DNA from: Bacteroidota bacterium
GTDB lineage: Bacteria > Bacteroidota > Bacteroidia > Bacteroidales > WCHB1-69
Direction: 5' to 3'
Length of the DNA stretch: 64,000 nucleotides
Assembly (NCBI GenBank): GCA_023392945.1
Contig: JAEWNB010000136.1
Coordinates: forward strand, 1-64,000
Part shown: piece by piece, positions 1 to 10,002 of the stretch
Numbering within the stretch: position 1 is the stretch's first letter
Layout: each line of letters opens with the position of its first letter
The notes under the pieces: model-generated
What the model saw: only the letters and a program-made list of their open reading frames with translations
Database searches by the model: none
What the model was told of the DNA's origin: nothing
Made by a program: the position numbers and the translations under genes

Positions 1-816
1 AAAGGCATTACTAATTTGACAGGCAATATGTTCCGTCACCGTACGCAATTTATCCTTCGTCTCAACATCATACTTTTTAAGGAGAGGCCAAAAATGGTGT
101 TCAAACCATTCGTAACTCAGGGATTTAGCTCCTTTGAGTGCATAATAGTCCAGAGAATTCAGTTCCTCTAACAAGGCAGCAGAAAGTTTTCCACTTTCCG
201 CTATCAGACCGTTTTTGTCAAAATCAAAACCCAGTTCGGCAGCAATTCTGTTTAGAGGCATATTGCAGGGAGCAATATCAAAAGCCACTCTTTTCCCATT
301 GATATTATAAGAAATATTAGAAAAGCCTCCCAAATTAAGGCAGGCATCATAATCCCCGAAAAGAAATTTATCCCCGATTGGAACCAAAGGTGCACCTTGC
401 CCACCCAGCGCAACATCCGTAGTTCTAAAATCAGAAACAACCGCTATTCCGGTTTTGGCAGCGATGAGCGCGCCGTTTCCAATTTGAGTGGTGATGGTAG
501 CTGCCGGTTGATGAAAAACCGTATGACCATGGGAGGATATTAAATCAGGGAGAGGATATCCTTTCTTTAAAAAGCCCAGAATTGCATCTGCAATAAAAAG
601 AGCCAATTCGGTATCCATTTTCACTAACTCAAGAGCCGACACATGAACCAGACCGGAGAGCTTTGCCTTAAATTCGGTACTATAAGGGATTGTCACGGCA
701 TCCAAAACAGTATATGACCAACTGCCTTTAACATTAGAAAATCCACAATAGGCAAGATCCAGACCATCCAACGATGTTCCCGACATTACTCCAATAATTT
801 TATAATCGAAATTCAT
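1..816 (-). CDS. anmK: Anhydro-N-acetylmuramic acid kinase, C-terminus cut by window edge
   Basis: Phosphorylates and opens 1,6-anhydro-MurNAc to MurNAc-6-phosphate during cytoplasmic recycling of peptidoglycan. I translated it by hand: it starts MNFDYKIIGVMSGTSLDG, where MSGTSLDG is the family's nucleotide/phosphate loop, followed by SSHGHTVFHQP around residue 94 and SDFRTTDVALGGQGAPLVP around residue 127, both typical of AnmK. About 272 codons are present; the family is usually near 350-390 residues, so roughly the last quarter lies beyond position 1. The ATG at 814-816 is the first codon that keeps the conserved N-terminus. It lies 37 bp downstream of murF on the same strand, which suggests a cell-wall pair. 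Identity is secure; the 3' end is unseen. Confidence 0.93.
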   Translation of the reverse strand, partial: MNFDYKIIGVMSGTSLDGLDLAYCGFSNVKGSWSYTVLDAVTIPYSTEFKAKLSGLVHVSALELVKMDTELALFIADAILGFLKKGYPLPDLISSHGHTVFHQPAATITTQIGNGALIAAKTGIAVVSDFRTTDVALGGQGAPLVPIGDKFLFGDYDACLNLGGFSNISYNINGKRVAFDIAPCNMPLNRIAAELGFDFDKNGLIAESGKLSAALLEELNSLDYYALKGAKSLSYEWFEHHFWPLLKKYDVETKDKLRTVTEHIACQISNAF

Positions 817-853
817 ACCTCAAAAGCAATAAAACTCATAAAAAAACAGGTCA

Positions 854-2122
854 TTATTCAATCAGCAAATTCAATTTTTCCAAATGAACACCGCGGGAAC
901 CTTTAATCAGCAGCAAACTATTTTCAAAAGAGGGTTGTTTAGCAGAATTATTAAAGGCATTAACATCCGGAAAAAAATTTTCCTTATTAGGGTACAAGCT
1001 ATAAAACTCATGTCCGATAAAAAAAGCAGCAATATTGTGTTTTTCGCAAATATCAATAATACGACGATGTTCCTCAACACTAACATCGCCCAGTTCAAAC
1101 ATATCCCCCAAGATTGCTGCCTTATTGGGAGAGTCTATCAGAAAGAGATTATTCAGGGCAGCATCCATGCTGGTTGGGTTGGCATTATAGTAATCGGCAA
1201 TAATAAGATTACTTCCCTTTTGCACAATTTGGGAGCGATGATTAGAAGGAACATATCCTGAAATAGCATCAGCTATATCATCAACAGGCACTTTAAAATA
1301 ATTCCCGATGGAAGCGGCACACAATATATTATATAAATTATAAAAGCCGGTAAGATTAGTTTCCACAATCCGGTCAAAAATCTTCACAACCAGATAAGGG
1401 GTCATTTTAACTACCTCTCCACAAACGTAGTCGGTGCCATGCTGACCATAATAGACCACCTTATCGTAATGAAGTTCATTCCTCAATACCGGATCATCGG
1501 CATTGACAAAAAGAGTTCCATTATTTGCGATCACGGCACGATAGAGAGCAGTTTTAGTTGCGACAATATTTTCAAAAGAGCCGAATCCTTCGATATGAGC
1601 TTTTCCCACATTGGTAATAACTCCAAAATCAGGGAGAGAAAGTTTACAAAGCTCCTCAATTTCCCCCGGATGATTTGCTCCCATTTCCACCACAGCCATC
1701 TCATGGTTGGGGTTAATATTCAGCAGTGTAAGAGGGACTCCGATATGGTTATTAAGATTTCCCTTAGTAAAGGCAGCATTATATTTTTTAGACAAAACGG
1801 CAGCAATCAACTCTTTAGTGGTTGTTTTGCCATTTGTTCCGGTAATACCGATAACCAGGGCAGTAAGTTTCTTGCGGTGATAGAGACTCAAATCCTGGAG
1901 GGTCTTCAAACAATCCTCCACCACAATACAACGGGGATTATCCACTAATTTCACATCCTCCGTAACCACATAGGCAGCTCCTTTTTCCAGCGCCTGCAGG
2001 GCAAAATGATTACCATCGAAATTATCACCCTTAAGGCATACGAAAATAGAATCAGGGATAATATCACGAGTATCAGTAGATATATTCGGATATTGAAGAA
2101 AAAGGGAATAAAGAGAATCCAT
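854..2122 (-). CDS. murF: UDP-N-acetylmuramoyl-tripeptide--D-alanyl-D-alanine ligase
   Basis: Adds D-Ala-D-Ala to UDP-MurNAc-tripeptide, the last cytoplasmic step of the peptidoglycan precursor. Mur ligase P-loop GITGTNGKTTTKE has its lysine near residue 99 (ATG numbering). It is followed by the central domain (NHIGVPLTLL, VVEMGANHPGEIEEL) and a C-terminal domain with DYYNANPTSMDAAL and GDMFELG. 422 aa is normal length. An upstream in-frame TTG at 2143 would add seven residues; I prefer the ATG at 2120-2122 because the protein then begins MDSLYSLF like other MurF. It follows the gldJ-like gene but a terminator lies between them, so it probably has its own promoter or relies on read-through. 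The product D-Ala-D-Ala contact residues were not checked individually. Confidence 0.95.
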   Translation of the reverse strand: MDSLYSLFLQYPNISTDTRDIIPDSIFVCLKGDNFDGNHFALQALEKGAAYVVTEDVKLVDNPRCIVVEDCLKTLQDLSLYHRKKLTALVIGITGTNGKTTTKELIAAVLSKKYNAAFTKGNLNNHIGVPLTLLNINPNHEMAVVEMGANHPGEIEELCKLSLPDFGVITNVGKAHIEGFGSFENIVATKTALYRAVIANNGTLFVNADDPVLRNELHYDKVVYYGQHGTDYVCGEVVKMTPYLVVKIFDRIVETNLTGFYNLYNILCAASIGNYFKVPVDDIADAISGYVPSNHRSQIVQKGSNLIIADYYNANPTSMDAALNNLFLIDSPNKAAILGDMFELGDVSVEEHRRIIDICEKHNIAAFFIGHEFYSLYPNKENFFPDVNAFNNSAKQPSFENSLLLIKGSRGVHLEKLNLLIE

Positions 2123-2149
2123 AAGAAAAAATAATGATGACAAAAGTAT

Positions 2150-2182
2150 AAAAAAAAACGGCTGTAACAGCCGTTTTTTTTT
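2150..2182 (-). terminator. Rho-independent terminator between gldJ-like gene and murF
   Basis: Perfect 6-bp stem CGGCTG (2159-2164) / CAGCCG (2168-2173) with a 3-base TAA loop, flanked by eight A on one side and nine T on the other. On the minus strand the run becomes TTTTTTTT after the stem, so it ends transcription leaving the gldJ-like gene (stop at 2186). The flanking A and T runs also extend the helix and make it usable in both directions. Confidence 0.85.
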
Positions 2183-2185
2183 ATA

Positions 2186-3664
2186 TTATTTACTTGCGGG
2201 CGGTCCGAGTCGCGCCATAGCACAACGGAAGCCGATATAGTCAGTAGATTCATCTTCATCGAGGTATCTTCTGTTACCAGGAGCTGCCCAATATTGGATA
2301 TCTTTCCAGGAGCCTCCTTTATATACTCTGGCTTTGTCACCGACTAAAGAATATATCTGCTCATTTTTTCTATACATTTTGTCAGTAGATTCAGCAGGAG
2401 TAGTCCCTGTCCATGCATCAGATTCAAGAAGAGAAGCCCAGTCGCCATCGAGATAGTTTTTATTATCAGCTTGACGGTAGTTACGTCTTCTATCATTTTT
2501 AAAATCGGAAACCGGAACCATAGGCACTTTACCAATACTATCTCTTTCTTCCACAGTACCGTCTTCCAATAATCTTTTAGTTTCAAAATAGTTACCACGG
2601 AACGGATTTAATTCAGTCACATCGTCATGAGATCCTTGTCTATATACATCCATTACCCATTCAGCCACATTGCCACCCATATTATAGAGGCCATAATCGT
2701 TAGGCCAATATGATTTAACAGGAGCTGTATTATAAGCGGCATCATTCAAATTACCGGCAATACCCATATAATCACCACGACCGCGGCGGGTATTGGCAAC
2801 AAAATCGCCATAATATTTTTTATCATCGGTACGGGTATAATGACCATTCCAAGGATATACTTTTCTTTCGAGGACTCTTTCATTGAGCGTATTTCCGATT
2901 AAGCCATAGGCAGCATATTCCCATTCAGCTTCGGTGGGGAGACGATACTTAGGTAAGAGGATTCCATCTTCCATTTTAACGTTTCTTTGTTCACCGGTAG
3001 TAATATATTGTATTCTACGGTCGCTTTCAGCTTCATACGTATCATAAGTAAGATAGGCATCGGTATTAAAATAGCCTTCCGGAGAAGGTTCCGGGTTCCA
3101 TTCAATATATCCCTCGTCAGCCAATATTTTTTCATTAACACGGTCGGTTCTCCAAGCAGCATAATTCATTGCTTGCAGCCAGCTAACGCCAACGACAGGA
3201 TAATTTCTGTAGGCCGGATAGCGGAAATAATATTCCACTTGAGTTTCATTAAAGGCGAGGCGGTCTCTCCAAACATTTTCATCCGGGAGAGCATTATCAT
3301 AAACCACTTTAAGGTCAGCCGGAACGAAAACTCTTTCCAACCAATAGAGATATTCCAGATAGTCAAGGTTACTGATTTCGGTTTCATCCATATAGAAAGA
3401 AGCGACAGTAACACGGCGGGGAGTATTATTCCATTCGTACATAACATCTTGTTCAACACGACCCATCACATAAGTACCTCCTTCAATAAGGACTAATCCG
3501 GGGCCTGTTTCCTGTTCCATAAAAGGGAAAACTTCAAAACCGCCATTTTTGGCATCATTATAATTCCAACCTGTAGTTGGGGAGGAGCCTTTATTGCATG
3601 AAGAAAGGGCAAAAACGGATCCAAAAATGATTCCTAAGACTAAAAATTTCGAGAACGTATTCAT
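2186..3664 (-). CDS. gldJ: Gliding/T9SS lipoprotein of the GldJ-GldK (FGE-sulfatase fold) family, most likely GldJ
   Basis: Outer-membrane-associated lipoprotein of the type IX secretion/gliding apparatus. The N-terminus has a signal peptide ending in a lipobox with Cys23 (FALSSC). The rest is a formylglycine-generating-enzyme-like fold: GGTYVMGR near residue 63, DETEISNLDYLEYL, VSWLQAMNYAAWR, RLPTEAEWEYAA, YNMGGNVAEWVMDVYR, and the closing YKGGSWKDIQYWAAPGNRR with FRCAM. 492 aa fits this family. I favour GldJ over its paralogue GldK/PorK because porU and porV lie next door on the other strand and murF follows, an arrangement I recall for gldJ in flavobacteria, whereas gldK is usually followed by gldL, gldM and gldN. 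Not expected to be an active sulfatase activator. Probably co-transcribed with porP/sprF 53 bp upstream. Confidence 0.8.
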   Translation of the reverse strand: MNTFSKFLVLGIIFGSVFALSSCNKGSSPTTGWNYNDAKNGGFEVFPFMEQETGPGLVLIEGGTYVMGRVEQDVMYEWNNTPRRVTVASFYMDETEISNLDYLEYLYWLERVFVPADLKVVYDNALPDENVWRDRLAFNETQVEYYFRYPAYRNYPVVGVSWLQAMNYAAWRTDRVNEKILADEGYIEWNPEPSPEGYFNTDAYLTYDTYEAESDRRIQYITTGEQRNVKMEDGILLPKYRLPTEAEWEYAAYGLIGNTLNERVLERKVYPWNGHYTRTDDKKYYGDFVANTRRGRGDYMGIAGNLNDAAYNTAPVKSYWPNDYGLYNMGGNVAEWVMDVYRQGSHDDVTELNPFRGNYFETKRLLEDGTVEERDSIGKVPMVPVSDFKNDRRRNYRQADNKNYLDGDWASLLESDAWTGTTPAESTDKMYRKNEQIYSLVGDKARVYKGGSWKDIQYWAAPGNRRYLDEDESTDYIGFRCAMARLGPPASK

Positions 3665-3717
3665 ACTTGTAATTTGATTTTTTTAACGAACAATTTTCTT
3701 TTTTATTATTATATCAA

Positions 3718-4707
3718 TTAGAAAGTCGGGCAATTAAGATCTTTAATAACTCTACGTTTTTCGGGACAATTAAACAAGAACTGAACAGAAACTTCATGAG
3801 CATTACCACTAAGGTTAGACAATTTTGACAAAGTGATATCATAAGAATAGCCAACTCTTAAGAAACTAGTTTGGATCCCGCACATAAAGATAAGTGCATC
3901 CACATTAACAAAGCTATGACGAAGCCAAAGGCCCACAGTAAAAGGATAGAAATTGAGATAAAAGCCTTCATTCAAATAATGGAAGTTCATTTGTTGTTGA
4001 TAAATGATATTAGGGCTAATAGAGACATCTCCGAAAGAAGTTTCCTTCTTACTTTTCCTATGGAGGTCTATATAGGCGCCGAAATGGCCGGTCCACTTAA
4101 CGGGGAGTCTGGTTGTCTGTGTAACAAATCCCTCTAAAGGACGAGTAATATGGTGGGCAGCAAAGCCGAAATAGATATGCTTGGTATAACCGATAAAGCC
4201 GGTAGAAACATCAAAGCAACCGCTGGTCAGTTTCGCCGGTTGAATTTCGCTGGTTTCGTATACGAACCCGTATTTAGGGTCTATCATGTCGCCAAAAGTA
4301 AGCTTAGACCAATCGAGTGATTTTTGTTGATAAGTAGCCTGCAAAGCAAATCTCATTTGGAATTTCTTAGATACTTTCAGTCTAAAAGAATACATTAAAC
4401 TGGCGGCGTAGGTATTGATAGTCCCCTCGCCTGCTCTATCGCCATAAAATGAAACCCCGATTCCCCCTGATAATTTATCAAAATGTTGATCATAAGAGGC
4501 CGAATAGGTAATAAAAGTACCTGCAATTTCCGGCCATTGGTCTCTAAAATTGAGTGTCACCCTAGGACAGATATTTGAACCGGCAAAAGCCGGGTTTAAA
4601 TAAATTGGATTTGCATAAAATTGCGAAAAATGTGCATCTTGCGCAAGAATCTCACCACCTCCAATGAGCAAGATTGAAAATAACAAAATGAATATTCGTC
4701 TTTGCAT
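3718..4707 (-). CDS. PorP/SprF family type IX secretion membrane protein
   Basis: Outer-membrane beta-barrel of the PorP/SprF family; members work with T9SS either as a core-complex part (PorP) or as a dedicated partner for secreting one substrate (SprF). It has a signal peptide (MQRRIFILLFSILL...ILAQ) followed at once by the family signature DAHFSQFYANPIYLNPAFAG. The remainder alternates in beta-strand fashion with aromatic residues and ends VSVQFLFNCPEK plus a short tail. 329 aa matches the family. The gldJ-like gene follows it, and porU is divergent 144 bp away, so T9SS involvement is well supported by context. Which of the many PorP paralogues this is cannot be told from one window. Confidence 0.88.
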   Translation of the reverse strand: MQRRIFILLFSILLIGGGEILAQDAHFSQFYANPIYLNPAFAGSNICPRVTLNFRDQWPEIAGTFITYSASYDQHFDKLSGGIGVSFYGDRAGEGTINTYAASLMYSFRLKVSKKFQMRFALQATYQQKSLDWSKLTFGDMIDPKYGFVYETSEIQPAKLTSGCFDVSTGFIGYTKHIYFGFAAHHITRPLEGFVTQTTRLPVKWTGHFGAYIDLHRKSKKETSFGDVSISPNIIYQQQMNFHYLNEGFYLNFYPFTVGLWLRHSFVNVDALIFMCGIQTSFLRVGYSYDITLSKLSNLSGNAHEVSVQFLFNCPEKRRVIKDLNCPTF

Positions 4708-4731
4708 GTTATAATATCTTTATTTAGTGGG

Positions 4732-4739
4732 CAAAAATA
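4732..4739 (-). promoter_or_regulatory. -7 box for porP/gldJ-like unit
   Basis: Minus strand reads TATTTTTG, matching the Bacteroidota sigma-70 -7 consensus TAnnTTTG, 24 bp upstream of the porP start. No good -33 TTG at the usual 19-21 bp spacing. A weaker CAATTTTG on the plus strand at 4792-4799 could serve divergent porU. Confidence 0.5.
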
Positions 4740-4851
4740 AGTTTTTTTTAATTCAAAAATCTAAAAAAGTTATCATTTTCATTTTTTTTTGCAATTTTGC
4801 ATACACAACCACGTTTTTGTTTCTGATTAACTTTAATATTAATAACGTAAT

Positions 4852-7800
4852 ATGAACATTAAATCTTTGGGAGTCATCCTAACTTTTATCACATTTTTTA
4901 TTCAAACATCTGATATTCAAGCACAAATTATTCAAAAGTCTTATACCATCGAATGGCAGGATCATCTTATTTTCTCGCCTGATGAGAATAACACCATTGA
5001 ATTACTATACTTTAAAGATGCAATTTCTGACGAAAAATTTCCTTCGTTGCCACTTTTTTTTGAAAAAATTCCAATTAATGATTATTTTCAGGACTACACA
5101 TACACAATAGGCAATATTCAGTATGCTCCCCTTTCCAAAGGTGAATTGGAACTAATTCCTAAGGATTTCAATCAATCTGAATTAAAAATCAACATCCGGA
5201 CAGTAATTGAAAAAAAGAACTATTTCACTGCCATTACGTTCCTTCCAATTATAAAAAACAGAGATGGCAATTATGTCAAAATCACCTCTCTAAGTTTCAC
5301 CTATCAGGGGGCAAGCAAATCAAAAAGCCTCAAATCCCGATCCTATGCAGAAAACTCTGTATTACAATCCGGAAATTGGTATAAAATATCCATTTCCAGG
5401 AATGGTATTTTCAAAGTAACTTATGATGACCTTGTCAAATTAGGAGTTCCCGTTTCCGGTCTGGCTTCTTCCAATATTTCCCTATTCGGTAATGGCGGGG
5501 GCAAACTTGCTGAAAAAAATAGTGTAGGTCGCTTTGATGATTTGCAGGAAAATCCGATTCAGCTATTTGATGGCGGGGACAACTCTTTCGACAAAGGAGA
5601 CTATTTTATTTTTTATGGTCAGGGTCCACACACTTGGGAATATTCAACAATTACAAATTATTTCACCCACTCTTACAATATTTATAGTGACTACGCTTAC
5701 TATTATATCAACACAGGTGCCGGAATAGGAGAAAAGAAAAGGATTGTTACCGTTGACAATTCATTCATGGCTGCCAATCAAAATGCCTCAACATATACGC
5801 ATTATGATTTTTATGAAGTTGATGAAACCAACTTTGGGGAATCGGGACAGAAATGGTTTGGCGACCTTTTTGATATCACCACAGAGCATACCTATTCCTT
5901 TTCATTACCTTCCTATATTGCCACCTCTGCCAGAATATCTCTTGCCGGGGCTTTTATTTCTGCAACCCCTTCCTATATTCAAGTTTATGCTAACGATAAT
6001 TATATAGGAAGATTAAGTGCCGGGACTGTTTCAGGAGATAACATTGCCTTATACAGTGATGCAGATTTAACTTTTACTCCCTCTTCTTCGACCATTAAGT
6101 TAACTCTTAATTACAACAAGCCCAATTCATCTTCTTCTGCTTATCTTGACTGGATTGAGTTACAAGCTACTTGTAATTTACAGATGCATTCGGCACAGGT
6201 GCCCTTTTGCAATACACAAACGATAGGGACAGGAAACATTACCCAATATTCCATTTCAAATGCAAATGCCAACACAACTGTTTGGGATGTTACAAATCCC
6301 ACCAATGCATTCCGCATGGGAGGAACATTGGCTGACGGCACTTTTGCTTTCAAATCTCCTTCGGATACGTTGCATAAGTTTGTTGCTTTCAACGGAAGCA
6401 GCTATTATTCCGTCAATAGTGTCGGAAAAGTGAGCAATCAGAATCTTCACAACTCGGGTGAGACAGAAATGGTGATTGTGACCTATCCCGACTTCAGTTC
6501 TCAGGCAGAACGTTTGGCACAATACAGAAGAACCCATGATGGCTTAACGGTTAAAGTGGTCACTCCACAACAGGTATACAATGAATTTTCATCAGGGGCA
6601 CAGGATCCTACAGCAATAAGAGATTATATGAAGCTGATTTACGACAAAAGCGGAGGAAAAAATCCAAAGTATCTTTTATTGGTTGGAAGACCTTCTTACG
6701 ATTACAGAGGCAGAGTGACCGGAACAAAAAATTATGTTCCCAATTACCAGTCAAACTCATTAATTAATGAAACAGATTTCCGTTCCAATGACGACTATTT
6801 CGGTTTACTTGACGAAAATGAAGGAGCTGATTGCATCGGAATGGTTGACGTATCCATTGGGCGATTTCCGGTAAATAGTCTGGCTCAAACCAAGATTGCA
6901 ATTGACAAGACACTCCGATATTCTGCTGAAAGCAATCTTATTTCGGATGTCAATTCTCCGTTGGTTTCCAATCTTGCCGACTGGAGAAATGTATTTACTT
7001 TTGTTGCGGACGATCAGGATTGTTCAACCCATATAAGCACTGCTGATCTTTCTGCCATATCAGTTGCCAACAGCAACAAAAACATTAATTTCGATAAAAT
7101 ATATTGTGATGCTTACCAGCAGGTTTCCTATTCCGGAGGACAGCGATATCCGGATGTAAACGATGCCATTAATAACCGCATGCAAAGAGGTTCTCTGATA
7201 TTCTCCTACATTGGACATGGCGGCGCAAACGGATGGGCAGTTGAAAGAATTCTTGAAATTTCTGATATGAATAAATGGACCAATCTTTACAATCAACCGT
7301 TAATGGTAACTCTAACGTGTGAATTTGCCTGGTATGACCGGAAAGTTACTTCTCCCGCAGAAATGATTTTCTTAAATCAAAACGGGGGAGCTGCAGGATT
7401 AATCACCACTTCGCGTGTGGCTTTTACAGGATCTAACCATCAGTATGCAATGAAACTGTTTTCGGGCGTTTTCGATTTGGAAGATAATCATTACAAAACA
7501 TTCGGAGACCTCAACAGAATTGCCAAAAACGGTGCCGGTGGTGCTATCGGGGGTCTGAATATGATTTTTTTGATGGGTGACCCTTCTCTTAAACTGGCTG
7601 TTCCAAGATACAATGTATTGACTGATTCTATTAACGGAATATCCGTCAGTGGCAACTTGGATACCCTAAAGGCCCTTTCAAAGGTGACAATTAAAGGGAG
7701 GATTACGGACGAAAACGGCGACTTACTCTCTGATTTCAATGGAAATGTTTTCCCATCGGTTTTTGATAAAGCCATCACACAAGGAACATTACAAAACGAC

Positions 7801-8685
7801 CCTACCAGCTGTTACTACGAATTTGAAGTACAGAAGAGTGTCCTCTTTAAAGGAAATGCCTCTGTTAAAAATGGGCTATTTGAATTTTCATTTATTGTGC
7901 CAAAAGACATCAATTATTCCTATGGTACCGGAAAAATAAGTTACTATGCCCGAAACAACAATTCTGATGCTGCGGGATATTTCAATGAGGCTATCATCGG
8001 CGGATTCAGCAGCAATCCTATTGAAGATAACAACGGACCGGAAATTGCGCTATACATGAACGATGAAAAGTTTGTCAATGGCGGAACCACCAATCAGAAT
8101 CCGACATTATTGGTTAAATTAAAAGATGAATTCGGAATTAATACTACCGGCAACGGAATTGGACATGATATTGTGGCCATTCTGGATGATGCAACAGATG
8201 CTCCCATTATTCTTAACGACTACTATCAGGCTGTTCAGGATAGTTTTAACTGTGGGACCATCCGCTATCCCCTTCATAATATTCCATTGGGAAGTCATAC
8301 CATCAAAGTCCGTGCCTGGGACATCATAAATAATTTCAGCGAAAGCACTTTGAATTTTAAAGTAGTTTCAGATGAAGGACTTACCATTGACCATGTTTTA
8401 AACTATCCTAATCCCTTTACGACTCATACTGAATTTTATTTTGAACATAACAAACCCGGTGAAACTTTTGATATTCTGGTTCAGGTTTTCACCATTTCCG
8501 GAAAACTAATCAAAACCATTGAATCTACTCAATTTATAGAGGGAAACAGAAGCAACCCCATTGTATGGAATGGGCTGGATGACTATGGAGACAAACTGGG
8601 AAAAGGAGTTTATCTTTATCGCCTGAGAGTCAGGAATCAGGAAGGGAAAACAGCGGAGAAAATTGAAAAATTAGTCATCCTATAA
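4852..8685 (+). CDS. porU: Type IX secretion sortase / C-terminal signal peptidase PorU
   Basis: Surface cysteine protease of the T9SS attachment complex that cuts the C-terminal sorting domain from cargo and joins the cargo to anionic lipopolysaccharide. It has a signal peptide (about residues 1-24, ending IQAQ), a long beta-rich N-terminal region, and a gingipain-type C25 peptidase domain at about 530-900. The catalytic His is H789 in SYIGHGGANGW and the Cys is C823 in VTLTCEFAW. The C-terminal 90 residues form a sorting-like domain (LNYPNPFTTHTEF ... GKGVYLYRLRV). 1277 aa is slightly longer than the 1158 aa I recall for P. gingivalis PorU. It is followed by porV and ispF, the same order as in P. 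gingivalis, which makes the identity firm. Confidence 0.93.
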   Translation: MNIKSLGVILTFITFFIQTSDIQAQIIQKSYTIEWQDHLIFSPDENNTIELLYFKDAISDEKFPSLPLFFEKIPINDYFQDYTYTIGNIQYAPLSKGELELIPKDFNQSELKINIRTVIEKKNYFTAITFLPIIKNRDGNYVKITSLSFTYQGASKSKSLKSRSYAENSVLQSGNWYKISISRNGIFKVTYDDLVKLGVPVSGLASSNISLFGNGGGKLAEKNSVGRFDDLQENPIQLFDGGDNSFDKGDYFIFYGQGPHTWEYSTITNYFTHSYNIYSDYAYYYINTGAGIGEKKRIVTVDNSFMAANQNASTYTHYDFYEVDETNFGESGQKWFGDLFDITTEHTYSFSLPSYIATSARISLAGAFISATPSYIQVYANDNYIGRLSAGTVSGDNIALYSDADLTFTPSSSTIKLTLNYNKPNSSSSAYLDWIELQATCNLQMHSAQVPFCNTQTIGTGNITQYSISNANANTTVWDVTNPTNAFRMGGTLADGTFAFKSPSDTLHKFVAFNGSSYYSVNSVGKVSNQNLHNSGETEMVIVTYPDFSSQAERLAQYRRTHDGLTVKVVTPQQVYNEFSSGAQDPTAIRDYMKLIYDKSGGKNPKYLLLVGRPSYDYRGRVTGTKNYVPNYQSNSLINETDFRSNDDYFGLLDENEGADCIGMVDVSIGRFPVNSLAQTKIAIDKTLRYSAESNLISDVNSPLVSNLADWRNVFTFVADDQDCSTHISTADLSAISVANSNKNINFDKIYCDAYQQVSYSGGQRYPDVNDAINNRMQRGSLIFSYIGHGGANGWAVERILEISDMNKWTNLYNQPLMVTLTCEFAWYDRKVTSPAEMIFLNQNGGAAGLITTSRVAFTGSNHQYAMKLFSGVFDLEDNHYKTFGDLNRIAKNGAGGAIGGLNMIFLMGDPSLKLAVPRYNVLTDSINGISVSGNLDTLKALSKVTIKGRITDENGDLLSDFNGNVFPSVFDKAITQGTLQNDPTSCYYEFEVQKSVLFKGNASVKNGLFEFSFIVPKDINYSYGTGKISYYARNNNSDAAGYFNEAIIGGFSSNPIEDNNGPEIALYMNDEKFVNGGTTNQNPTLLVKLKDEFGINTTGNGIGHDIVAILDDATDAPIILNDYYQAVQDSFNCGTIRYPLHNIPLGSHTIKVRAWDIINNFSESTLNFKVVSDEGLTIDHVLNYPNPFTTHTEFYFEHNKPGETFDILVQVFTISGKLIKTIESTQFIEGNRSNPIVWNGLDDYGDKLGKGVYLYRLRVRNQEGKTAEKIEKLVIL

Positions 8686-8742
8686 AATAATTGTCTATTA
8701 GTTCCGTTACTTGAAAAGTTTTCATTTAAAGAAATATATTTT

Positions 8743-9990
8743 ATGATTAAAAAAATTGGCATTCTCGTTGCAGTTCTCATCATTTCATTTAATTTGAGTT
8801 ATTCGCAGGGTGTTGGACAAACCAACTATGATTATTTAGGCAGAGGTTATTTAAATACCATTACAACAGCAGTTCCTTTTTTATTGATTGCCCCTGATTC
8901 GCGTTCCGGAGCAATGGGAGACATTGGCTGTGCCACTTCTGCCGATGCAGCATCACAACATCACAACCCTTCAAAATATGTTTTTAACAAGAACACTTTC
9001 GGAATTTCAATTTCCTATAGTCCTTGGTTGCGTAATTTAGTTGGAGATATCAACCTAATGCACCTTGCTGCCTACTGGAAAATTACGCCCATGGATGCCA
9101 TTGCATTTTCATTGCGCTATTTTTCATTGGGAGATATCACTTTCATGGATGAAAACGGCTATCCAATGGGAGACCAAAAACCCAATGAATTTGCCTTAGA
9201 TTTCACATACTCACGTAAGCTTATTGACCAGTTGTCAATCGCTATTACTCCGCGTTTTGTTTACTCAAACCTGACTGCCAACCAGTATGTTTCCGGACAG
9301 GAAACCGAAGCAGGATTAGCCGGAGCGGCTGACCTTTCTCTCTTTTATCAGCAAGATTTTAAAGCCAAAGGGCTCTATAATTCTATTTTAAGAGCCGGGT
9401 TGAATATTTCTAATATGGGAAACAAAATGTCCTATTCTTCAGGGACCCTGAGAAGGGATTTTTTGCCTACTAATTTAAAAATTGGCATTGGCTATACCAT
9501 GGAATTTGACGAATATAATGAGCTGACCATTGCAGCCGAAATCAGCAAGTTGCTGGTTCCGACTCCACCAGTTTATGCTACCGATTCAAGCGGAAAAATT
9601 CTTTATGATGAGGCAAATAACCCTATTATTGGAGCCGGAAAAGACCCTGATGTTGGCGTTTTTACAGGTATGATCCAGTCATTCTATGATTCTCCTGGTG
9701 GTTTTAGAGAAGAACTCAGGGAAGTTATTTGGTCTGCAGGAATTGAATATGCATACCGTGATCTTCTCTTCGTAAGAGGTGGCTACTTTCATGAAAGCCA
9801 ATACAAAGGAAACCGCCAGTATCTTACTATCGGAGCCGGTCTTAAATACAACGTATTTGCCATTGATGTTGCCTATCTTTTTACTATTGATCAATATCAT
9901 CCTTTGGAAAACACCCTTCGCTTTACCTTGACTTTTGATTTTGAATCCTTTCAGAAAGAAGTTATTAAGAAACAGGGGAAATTAAAATAA
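8743..9990 (+). CDS. porV: Type IX secretion outer-membrane protein PorV (LptO)
   Basis: Beta-barrel shuttle that takes cargo from the Sov/SprA translocon to PorU by binding the sorting domain. Signal peptide MIKKIGILVAVLIISFNLSYSQ is followed by the family's opening region, with TTAVPFLLIAPDSRSGAMGD and GCATSADAASQHHNPSKY. The end of the protein has long amphipathic strands (YLTIGAGLKYNVFAIDVAYLF, NTLRFTLTFDF). 415 aa is normal. It sits 57 bp after porU and 12 bp before ispF, so the three are probably one operon. Confidence 0.94.
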   Translation: MIKKIGILVAVLIISFNLSYSQGVGQTNYDYLGRGYLNTITTAVPFLLIAPDSRSGAMGDIGCATSADAASQHHNPSKYVFNKNTFGISISYSPWLRNLVGDINLMHLAAYWKITPMDAIAFSLRYFSLGDITFMDENGYPMGDQKPNEFALDFTYSRKLIDQLSIAITPRFVYSNLTANQYVSGQETEAGLAGAADLSLFYQQDFKAKGLYNSILRAGLNISNMGNKMSYSSGTLRRDFLPTNLKIGIGYTMEFDEYNELTIAAEISKLLVPTPPVYATDSSGKILYDEANNPIIGAGKDPDVGVFTGMIQSFYDSPGGFREELREVIWSAGIEYAYRDLLFVRGGYFHESQYKGNRQYLTIGAGLKYNVFAIDVAYLFTIDQYHPLENTLRFTLTFDFESFQKEVIKKQGKLK

Positions 9991-10002
9991 AAACAGAACA
10001 AA